A DNA stretch of 64,000 nucleotides. Source: CANJBX01 sp035556735 (lineage in GTDB: Bacteria; Pseudomonadota; Alphaproteobacteria; Rhizobiales; Xanthobacteraceae). Position numbers and translations under genes: made by a program. Of this stretch, positions 52,657 through 61,100 are shown piece after piece. Each line of letters starts with the position of its first letter. Positions within the stretch are counted from its first letter, which is position 1. The notes beneath the pieces are model-generated. The model made no database searches. It saw only the letters and a list, made by a program, of their open reading frames with translations, and had not been told where the DNA came from. The stretch covers positions 26,707 through 90,706 of the forward strand of contig DATMFF010000015.1 of NCBI GenBank assembly GCA_035556735.1, read 5' to 3'.

Positions 52657-54870
52657 TTACTTCGTTTGGAGCGCGAATACGCCGTTCCATTCAGGTCCGG
52701 GCGGGTTCTGCTGGAATATCTCAATACGGTCCGCGTAGAGGTCAGCGAACTGGTCCATCGCGAAGCGTCCGCTGCCGCCGCGGCACGCCGACAGCGCCTG
52801 AAGAGCAGCCTTCCAATCTTGGGACCGGTACAGCGCGAGGAAACGCCCCACGGCGCGGTCGAGAGTCTTGAATTCCGGCGTTGCGACAACGTCAGCCCCG
52901 CCGAGGACGGTATAGATCGTCTCCGGCTCGGTCTTGCCCTTCACCGTGATGCAATCGAGCTCGAGCAGGGCGTAGCGATCCCGCAGCGCCTCCGTTGTGC
53001 GCGCGCCCACCAGGATCGACACACCGTAAGGCTTGGTCTGCCCCTCGATGCGTGACGCGAGATTCACCGCGTCACCGAGCACCGTGTACTGCATTCGCAT
53101 GTCGGATCCCATGTTGCCGACAACGCAGCGCCCGGTATTCAGGCCGATGCCGATCTTGATTGGAATAAAGCGTTGTCCATTCGCCTGCGCCTCCTCGGCG
53201 CGCTCGCGGTTGAGCGTTTCGAGGCGATCCAACATGTCCAGCGCCGCATCGCACGCGTTCACCTCGTGCTGCGGGTCATCAAGCGGCGCGTTCCAAAACG
53301 CCATAATGGCGTCACCCATGTACTTGTCGATTGTGCCGCGCCGGGCCTGGATGGCCATGCTCAACGGCGTCAGCAGACGGTTCATCAGGTGGGTGAGGCC
53401 TTGCGGGTCATCCTTGTAAAGCTCGGAAATCGCCGTAAAGCCACGCACATCGGAAAACATCACCGTCATAACTCGGTCTTCTCCGCCAAGCACCACCCGC
53501 TCACGGGACTTCGCGAGTTGCTCGACCAGCGTCGGCGACAAATATTGCTTGAAGGTCGTGCGGATGTATTTTCGGTCGTTCTGCTCGCGGACGTAGTTGA
53601 CGAAGACGAGCGCCGCGTAGATGGCGAGACTCGACATCAGCGGAAACGTTGCGTCAATCAGCAGGCCCTCTTGCGCGAACGACATCCAGGAGGCCATCAC
53701 CATGGCACCCACGCCTGCAGCTCCCACGACGAGCAGCGTCAGCGCACTGACCAGCGGCGCCAGAACAATGATCGCGATGCCGACGCTGACGGCGACAGAC
53801 ATCTCCACCAGGGTGGTCCAATAAGGATTGCGGAGGAAGTTGCGGGTCAGCGCGGCCTCGAGGACTTGGGCATGTACCTCAACTCCCGGCATGGCGCCGT
53901 CGATAGGCGTTGTTTTCAGGTCGAGCAGACCGATCGCAGATGTGCCGACGAGAACCAGCCGCTGCGCGAACCGGTCGGGCGCCACCCTGCCCTCGAGCAC
54001 ATCCTTCGCCGAGACGTAGCGGCCCCGGTCGTGCCGGCCGTAATAGATCCATACCTGTCCCTTGCCGTCGGTCGGCAGCTCATAACCCGGGATACCGATG
54101 CTGTAGATGCCGCCCTCGTCCGCGCGCACGACCGGACTGCTGCGGTTCAAGGCGACGCGCAGCAACTCGGTCGACAGCGCCGGCACGAGCCTGCCCGCGG
54201 CATTCATCGCAAGCGGCGCCCGCCGCACGATGCCGTCCCGGTCCGGGCGGAAGGAAAAAAGGCCGCGCCCGGCCGCCGCCTTCTCGAGCGCGGGGATATT
54301 CCCGAGCAACGCCGGGAATGTGACGAGATAAGGTTTCGGATCATTGCCCAGAGTGACGAAGCCGGTGAGGCCCAGCTCCTTCTCGCTCTCCTGCGGGAGA
54401 CCTTCACCGGACTGCCCCAGAACCACTCTCGAGCGGCGGATCGCATCGGCAAACACGTCATCGTTGCTCGGCAGCGCCGTCAGACGCTTGCGCGTGGCCT
54501 CGTCGAGCCCGGGGTACGACTTGGCGATCACCGCAGGCGACGTGCGGTCGGGCTCGGCGAACAGCACGTCAAAGGCGATACCGGCGCTTCCGAGCTCTGT
54601 GAGGCGCGTGACGAGATCGGCAACCAACGTGCGCGGCCACGGCCATTGGCCGTATCGCTTCAGGCTGGCTTCGTCGACGTCGACAATCACCACAGGATGG
54701 AAATCAGCCGACCGAGGTTGAAGCACCTGGTAGAAGTCGAAACTGCGCAAGCGCAGCTCCTGCACCGCGATCGGGTCCCAATAACGCAGAGCCAGGAACG
54801 CGATCAACAGGACGAGACCTATGGCACGCCCGAGGCCGAAGCGGCGCGCGAACCTGGACAGCTTCTTCAT
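52657..54870 (-). CDS. CHASE2-domain adenylate cyclase (class III)
   Basis: The protein has 737 residues. One N-terminal helix (residues about 15-32) is followed by a periplasmic CHASE2 sensor (about 40-340), three membrane helices (about 350-430) and a class III cyclase domain. That domain has metal-binding Asp in MFSDVRGFTAIS (near 470) and Asp in YMGDAIMAFWNAP, with Lys in TIDKYMGD and Asp in YTVLGDAVNLASR matching the adenine-selecting pair. A C-terminal 90-residue helical tail is extra. It should make cAMP in response to an external signal. It lies 47 bp after the HlyD-like gene on the same strand. Confidence 0.9.
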   Translation of the reverse strand: MKKLSRFARRFGLGRAIGLVLLIAFLALRYWDPIAVQELRLRSFDFYQVLQPRSADFHPVVIVDVDEASLKRYGQWPWPRTLVADLVTRLTELGSAGIAFDVLFAEPDRTSPAVIAKSYPGLDEATRKRLTALPSNDDVFADAIRRSRVVLGQSGEGLPQESEKELGLTGFVTLGNDPKPYLVTFPALLGNIPALEKAAAGRGLFSFRPDRDGIVRRAPLAMNAAGRLVPALSTELLRVALNRSSPVVRADEGGIYSIGIPGYELPTDGKGQVWIYYGRHDRGRYVSAKDVLEGRVAPDRFAQRLVLVGTSAIGLLDLKTTPIDGAMPGVEVHAQVLEAALTRNFLRNPYWTTLVEMSVAVSVGIAIIVLAPLVSALTLLVVGAAGVGAMVMASWMSFAQEGLLIDATFPLMSSLAIYAALVFVNYVREQNDRKYIRTTFKQYLSPTLVEQLAKSRERVVLGGEDRVMTVMFSDVRGFTAISELYKDDPQGLTHLMNRLLTPLSMAIQARRGTIDKYMGDAIMAFWNAPLDDPQHEVNACDAALDMLDRLETLNRERAEEAQANGQRFIPIKIGIGLNTGRCVVGNMGSDMRMQYTVLGDAVNLASRIEGQTKPYGVSILVGARTTEALRDRYALLELDCITVKGKTEPETIYTVLGGADVVATPEFKTLDRAVGRFLALYRSQDWKAALQALSACRGGSGRFAMDQFADLYADRIEIFQQNPPGPEWNGVFALQTK

Positions 54871-54917
54871 TCAGGGTCGCCCGGTTGCCCACAGATGATG
54901 CCGGTCATAGCGGCATC

Positions 54918-56237
54918 CTACGACTCGCGGAACGCACGCTTGATCTGATCGAGGAACGGCTTGGCGAGATACGAGATCACGGTGCGGTCACCGGTCTGAA
55001 CGAAAGTCTCGACCGGCATCCCCGGAACCAACTTGACGTCCTCAAGCTTGGCCACTTCGTCGGGAATCAAGGCGATGCGCACGGTATAGTAGCTGACGCC
55101 GGTACGCTGATCGACGGTCGTATCAGCCGAAATGCGTGTGATCGTGCCGAAAATCTCCGGCGTGGTGCGCTGGTTGAAATTGGTGAAGCGCAGAAGAGCG
55201 GTCTGCCCGACGCGAAGCTGATCGATGTCCTGTGGATTGGCCTTGGCCTCAACCGCGAGATTGTCCGAGGCCGGCACGATCAACATGATCGGCTCGCCGG
55301 CCTGGATGACTCCACCAACCGTGTGCACTGCCGACTGAAACACCGTGCCGTCCTGCGGAGCACGGATATCGACGCGCTTGAGCTGATCTTCCGCCGTCAC
55401 TTTGCGCTCGACGAACTCGCCGACCTTGGCGTCAATCTCCCGGATCTCACGGCCCACGTCGCTGGCGAGATCCTGGTCGATCTGGATAATCTTCAGCTCC
55501 GTTTCTGATGTCTTGACCCGCGCCTGCGCCATGGTCGCTATGATCTGCCCGCGCTCCCCTTCGATCCGGGCGGTCTCACGCTCGAGCTGAGTCAACCGCG
55601 GGAGCTGGACGAGATTCTTCTGGTAGAGCTCTCTGACGCCGGCCAGTTCGCGCTGGATGAGTTCGATTTCCCTGGTTTTGGCTTCGCGCTGCGCGGCCAA
55701 TCCGGAAATCTCGTCCTTGAGCTGCTCGATCTGCTGACGAAGTTGCGCCTTCTGCCCATTTCGCGAGGCGAGACGCGCCTCGAATAGCTTGGCCTCGCTC
55801 GCCATGACCAACGACACATCGGGGTTGTTCGAGGACGCAAGCTCGGCCGGAAATTTGATTTTGCCGGCGCCATCGCGCTCGGCTTCCAGCCGCGCCTTGC
55901 GGGCAAGCAGTTCGTTGAGCCCCTTGGTGACGATCGCGAGATTGGCGCGCGTGACGGTATCGTCGAGACGGACCACGATGTCGCCGGCCTTCACCTTGTC
56001 GCCGTCGCGCACACGCAACTCACCGACGATGCCGCCCGAAGGGTGTTGAACCTTCTTGACGTTGCTGTCGACGACAATCTGCCCCTGGGCAATGATTGCG
56101 CCGGTGATCTCCGACGTCGCCGCCCACCCGCCGACGCCGCCAGCCAGCAGCAGCACGACTGCGCTTCCGGCGATCACGTGCTGACGGATCGATTCCTGCG
56201 CCGGCACTGCGCGATTGCCGCCTTTCTTGACTGTCAT
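54918..56237 (-). CDS. Type I secretion membrane fusion protein (HlyD/PrtE family)
   Basis: This 439-residue adaptor has one N-terminal helix (HVIAGSAVVLLLAGGVGGWA) and a periplasmic part with GQIVVDSNVKKVQHPSGGIV (lipoyl-like barrel), about 180 residues of coiled coil, and a return barrel (VDIRAPQDGTVFQSAVHT). It ends in GMPVETFVQTGDRTVISYL. It links the ABC exporter to an outer-membrane TolC channel, which is not encoded in the window. Its ATG overlaps the exporter stop by 4 nt, so the two are translated together. Confidence 0.92.
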   Translation of the reverse strand: MTVKKGGNRAVPAQESIRQHVIAGSAVVLLLAGGVGGWAATSEITGAIIAQGQIVVDSNVKKVQHPSGGIVGELRVRDGDKVKAGDIVVRLDDTVTRANLAIVTKGLNELLARKARLEAERDGAGKIKFPAELASSNNPDVSLVMASEAKLFEARLASRNGQKAQLRQQIEQLKDEISGLAAQREAKTREIELIQRELAGVRELYQKNLVQLPRLTQLERETARIEGERGQIIATMAQARVKTSETELKIIQIDQDLASDVGREIREIDAKVGEFVERKVTAEDQLKRVDIRAPQDGTVFQSAVHTVGGVIQAGEPIMLIVPASDNLAVEAKANPQDIDQLRVGQTALLRFTNFNQRTTPEIFGTITRISADTTVDQRTGVSYYTVRIALIPDEVAKLEDVKLVPGMPVETFVQTGDRTVISYLAKPFLDQIKRAFRES

Positions 56238-57991
56238 ACCGCTCGCCCCGCCTCAGGCACAACCGTCAGCGGACGTGGCGCAACCGTGCGCGGCGCCGCC
56301 TTGGCCAGTACCTCGTCCTTGGGTCCAAAATGATGCATGCGACCTTTGTTGAGCACGAGAATGAGATCGACGCCTACGATGGCGCTTGGCCGATGTGCCA
56401 CGACGATGACGATGCCGCCGCGCTCGCGCACCCCGCGAATGGCCTGCGTCAACGCTTCATCGCCCTCGGCGTCGAGGTTGGCGTTCGGCTCGTCGAGCAC
56501 CACAAGGAACGGATCGCGGTAAAGCGCGCGCGCCAGGGCGATGCGCTGCGCCTGGCCCGCGGACAGGGCCGAACCGTTCTCACCGACCGGGGTGTCGTAG
56601 CCTTCCGGCAGGCCGACGATCAGTTCGTGCACACCCGCGGCCTTGGCCGCTGCAATCACGAGTTCAGGATCGGTATGATCCTCGAACCGAGCAATATTGT
56701 CGGCCACCGTGCCGGCGAACAGCTCGACGTCCTGCGGCAGGTAGCCGATGTAGCCGCCAAGCGCTTCCGGCGACCACTGGTCAAGCGCGGCACCATCGAG
56801 GCGGACCTTGCCCCGCGCCGGCTGCCACACGCCGACCAGCAGCCGCACCAGCGAGGACTTGCCCGACGCCGTCGGACCGATGATGCCGAGGCCGTCGCCC
56901 GCTTCGAGCGCAAAGCTGACGTCCTGCAGCACGATCTTCTGCTCGCCCGGCGGCGCCGCGCTGACGCTCTCGACCGTGAAGGACTTCTCCGGCGGCTGGA
57001 GCTGCATGGGTGTCTGCCGCGGCGGGAGCGCCTCCAGCAGCGCGTTGAGCCGATTCCAGCCCAGACGTGCGGCAACGAAGCTTTTCCAATGCGCTATCAC
57101 GAGATCGATCGGCGCAAGCGCGCGCGATCCGACGATCGATCCGGCAATGATCACGCCGGCTGTGGCCTGCTGGTTGATCACGAGCCAGGCGCCGACAGCC
57201 AGCAGCATGGACTGCAGCAGCATGCGGAGGACCTTGGCAAAAGCACCGAAGCCGCCGGCCACGTCGCTTGCGTCTTCGCTGCTGCCGACGTAATCGCGAT
57301 TGATCTCCGACCAGCGCCTCATCATACGAGACGTCATTCCCATGGCGGTCAATGCTTCCGCATTACGGCGGCTGGCCTCGGCAAGCGAATTGCGCCGCCG
57401 GGAGGATTCCGCCGCCGCCTTGCTCGGGTGGCGCATGAAGATCTCGGTCAGCAGCGTGAGCGTCACGAGAATGATCATGCCGACAACGGCGGTCAGGCCG
57501 ATGTAGGCGTGGAAGGCGAAACAGATCGCGAGATAGATGGGAATCCACGGCAGATCGAAGAAGGCCACCGGTCCCACGCCCGAGAGGAACGAGCGGACAC
57601 TGTCGAGATCGCGCAACGGCTGCAACGCATCGCCGCGGTTACCGGTCTTGAGCGGAATGCGAACGACGGCGTCGTAGACCCGTTCGCTCAATGCCTCGTC
57701 GAGGCTGTTGCCGATGCGCACGAGGATCCGGCCGCGGATGAGGTCGAGAACTCCGAGCGCGGCATAGAGGCCGGCCGCCAGCACAATGAGCACGACCAGC
57801 GTCGGGATGCTGCGGCTAGGCAGCACGCGGTCGTAGACCTCGAGCATGAAGAACGATCCCGTCAGCATCAGGATGTTGCTCATCCCGCTGAACACGCCGA
57901 CGGCGGCCAACGCGCCGCGGCAGGCGACGAGCGCCGAGGCGAGCTCCGACCTGACCTGCACTTGAGGCGGTCGCTTACGTGCGCGCGACAT
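56234..57991 (-). CDS. Type I secretion ABC exporter (PrtD family)
   Basis: This 585-residue half-transporter has an ABC membrane domain (about 20-320; GMSNILMLTGSFFMLEVYDR and DLPWIPIYLAICFAFHAYIG are PrtD hallmarks). The ATPase has Walker A GPTASGKSSLVRLL, signature ALSAGQAQRIALARAL, and Walker B LVVLDEPNANLDAEGDEAL. It has no N-terminal C39-like domain. It exports proteins with a C-terminal signal, almost certainly the RTX adhesin encoded upstream. ATG 57991 (MSRARKRPPQ) is chosen over one 20 codons earlier. Confidence 0.93.
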   Translation of the reverse strand: MSRARKRPPQVQVRSELASALVACRGALAAVGVFSGMSNILMLTGSFFMLEVYDRVLPSRSIPTLVVLIVLAAGLYAALGVLDLIRGRILVRIGNSLDEALSERVYDAVVRIPLKTGNRGDALQPLRDLDSVRSFLSGVGPVAFFDLPWIPIYLAICFAFHAYIGLTAVVGMIILVTLTLLTEIFMRHPSKAAAESSRRRNSLAEASRRNAEALTAMGMTSRMMRRWSEINRDYVGSSEDASDVAGGFGAFAKVLRMLLQSMLLAVGAWLVINQQATAGVIIAGSIVGSRALAPIDLVIAHWKSFVAARLGWNRLNALLEALPPRQTPMQLQPPEKSFTVESVSAAPPGEQKIVLQDVSFALEAGDGLGIIGPTASGKSSLVRLLVGVWQPARGKVRLDGAALDQWSPEALGGYIGYLPQDVELFAGTVADNIARFEDHTDPELVIAAAKAAGVHELIVGLPEGYDTPVGENGSALSAGQAQRIALARALYRDPFLVVLDEPNANLDAEGDEALTQAIRGVRERGGIVIVVAHRPSAIVGVDLILVLNKGRMHHFGPKDEVLAKAAPRTVAPRPLTVVPEAGRAV

Positions 57992-58082
57992 GGTGTTCAA
58001 TTTGCAGACCCCCCGCGCGTTCCGGCTCCGCCGGCCAAACGCGCGCGCCACTTGGCGGTAGGCTAAACCCTGAACGGCCGTA

Positions 58083-58104
58083 TTGCGGCGGTATTATGCC
58101 GCAA
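58083..58104. other. Hairpin between the adhesin and its exporter gene
   Basis: A 7-bp stem, TTGCGGC, loop GGTATTAT, GCCGCAA, lies in the 196-bp gap on the minus-strand transcript. It has no strong U-run, so it may attenuate read-through or protect the adhesin mRNA end rather than terminate fully. Confidence 0.4.
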
Positions 58105-58187
58105 AACATGGCCGGAGTGTCCGTTTTGTTCCAGGGAATGGAAGTGAGGGTTAAGAGTCGACCGAGACGCCGTTGCCCATGGACTCC

Positions 58188-61100
58188 TCACACCCCGTAC
58201 TGTCTCAAGAAGAAATCGCTCGCATGCAGCGTGCTCACATCGACGCCCTGAAGGGTGATCGTATGTCCCGGGGCCAGTTCTATGGTGTCGCTGCCTTGCA
58301 CCAGATCGCTCAGCAGCGCGTTGAGAGCTTCCTGCGCGAAGTCATCGAGCACGATCATGTCGCCTTCGCTGACGTTGAAATCTGTGATGATGGTATTGCC
58401 GGCATTCAATTCCGGCGTGAAGACAAACATGTCCGCGCCGGTGCCGCCCGTCAGCGTGTCATTGCCCAAATGCCCAACAAGGATGTCGTCGCCGGTTCCG
58501 CCGTTCAGCACGTCCGCATTGTCGGTGCCGAACATCATGTCCTTGTCATTCGGCCCTGCAGTGCCGCTCAGCGAAATGCCTTCACCAGGGGGCGGGTCGG
58601 CGACCGCAAACTGGATGTTGTAGGTGTCGGTGCCCCCGTTCAGATCATCCACCGTGAAGATGACTGCGTCCGCAGCCGGAAGCGATCCCGGTTCGGTATA
58701 CTTGATGCCCGTCATCACGGCATTCGAGAGTTGTATCCAGCTGCCCTCAAGCACCAGCACGCCGGGGTTCTGATCGAGATCGGTAAGCCCGCCCTGCTCC
58801 TGCGGCAGGAACAGATCGAGCGCGCCGCCCGCGCTGGACGTGAACGTTGCCCGCAGCGTGCTGTTTCCAGCATCGGCGTCCCAGATCATTGGCCCCAGGA
58901 GAATCGCAGATGTTTCATTCAGGTCGACCGAAACTGCATAGGTCATGTCGATGACTGGAGCCGAGTTGGCGCCCTCGGTGACGCTGGTCGTAACGTGCGT
59001 GACGTCTTGCGCGAATGGATGCCAGCCGCCCAGCGGAGATTCCATTGGCGAAGGATAGCTTTCCGGATCGAGGTCAACGACGCTGGGAGGCCACTGCGTC
59101 GCAATGGCTCCATCGTTGATGGAGTTGTCGATCGCATAAACGTCAAGCGCAGGCACAGGTCCGCTGAAGCCCGGTGCGGGGACAAACGTCAGCCAGGCGC
59201 TGGCCGGGAGCAGTTGCGCCTGTGAGAGCTGCAGGTTCGCGTCGAACTCGTGCCACACGTCGTTGTCGTAGGAATACTTCCAGACACCCGCATTGCTGAC
59301 GGCACCGCCAACGACGGCGATGCCGGCCAGGAATGCACCTGCATCGACATCGTGGAACTTGCTGGCGAACATGTCCGAGATGCGCTGACTGACGCCGTTC
59401 GAGTTCTCGCTCGCGGACGGAAGCGCAGCATCGTCGAGCGTGGGCGCATCGTTGACCGGCTGCAGGTCGAGCAGCACCGTCTCGGTCGTACCGTGCGGCC
59501 CGCCGGGCACATCCTGATCGAGCGCTGCGATCGAGAGCACGACGTCGGCGACGGAGTTCAGGGCCGGGGCATAGGTTACACCCAGACCCGGGTCGGCCAG
59601 GAACGCGTTGATGTCGGCAATGCTCCCCGTCAAAGTCAGTGCGCCGGGGCCGCCGCCCACCACCACGTTGCCGCCGGCGACCGCCGACAGGCTTCCGCTG
59701 CCGTTCGGAATCGAAAGGGTCAGCGTGATCTCGGCCGAACCGCCATCGACATCCGATACCGAAAGTCCGTGCAGTTTGGTCGGGCTGTCTTCGACAACCC
59801 GAATTGCAGCGTCGCCCGGCCAGCTCTCGATCCCGTCCACGACCCACGCAGGATCGCCGACCGTAGTCAGGTTCTGCGGCGTCCCTGCGTGATCCTTGGC
59901 CCCCGGTCCGTCCCCCTCGTCGAGCGGCCAATAGCCGACCAGTCCGGGCTCCTCGCCCAAAAGCGAGACGGCGCGATCGGACGCGATCTCCTGACCGGTG
60001 CGGGCAACCTCCCAGACGCGTACTTCGGCGATCGAACCGACAAAAGCCTCAGTGCCAGTGTCCGTCCCGCCGATCAGAGTGTGGGGCATATATTGCGGGA
60101 AGTTGGCGGGATCCGGGATCGCGTTGGCGAGCCCAGCAGTACTGAAGACGGGCTGACCGTCGACGAACAGCTGAAAGGTGCCGTCAACGTGCGTCACGGC
60201 AAGATGGTGCCAGCCTGCGTTCAGCTCGATGTCGGTATCGATGCCGCCAATTCCCCCGCGGAAAATCTCGAGGGTGAATGTACCGTTGTCGAACACTCCG
60301 AAGAGACCGAACCCGGAATCGGACGTGCTGCCGTTATAGAACAGCAACTGGTGGCTGGACTGCGAGGGCCCCGCCCCGTCCCAATTCACCCATCCTTCGA
60401 GCGTGACGCCGTCGGCCGAAGCGTTGCCGACATTACGTGTCGCGACGGATCCGACAACAGCATCACTGCCGTCGAAATCCATGTAGGTCGGATTGACGTT
60501 GACCTGCGGCGCATCGTCGACGGGCGTGACGTTGATCGTGAAGGTGTAAGGACCCGACAGATTTGCGCCGCCGTTTGCGAGACCGCCGTCGTCCTGCACC
60601 TTGAAGATGAAGCTGGCGTAACCGGCCCCATTACCATCGGATGCCGGGGTGAACACGAGCTGCCCGATATCGTCGGCAGAGATCACCTGATATTGCGTGA
60701 CCGCCTGACCATTGAGCGACAGCACGCCGGCGCTCGGCAGAGTCTCGATCACCAGCGCGTCGAAATCGTTGCCGTCGGCGTCCCCGAATGCGAAATCGGA
60801 CTCACTAAACGCGTAAACGCCGTCCTCGTCGATCGTGACCGTGTTGCTCGCCGCATGCGGCGCGTCATTGACCGAAGCGACATCGATCTCGACCGTCGCC
60901 GGCGAGGGGTCCTCGAACTGGTTGTTGTCGATCGCCGCGTATTGCAGCGAGGTCGAGCCGTTCCAATCCGCATCGGGCTTGAAGTAGACGGTGGCCGTGA
61001 ACTCGTTAGGCACCTGCGTCGATCCCGCCGCCACGAGGTCGTTGAGCGCGACCGCCTGGGTGAGGCCGGCGTCGAGAAAAAGCATCCCGTGCTGCGGCAG

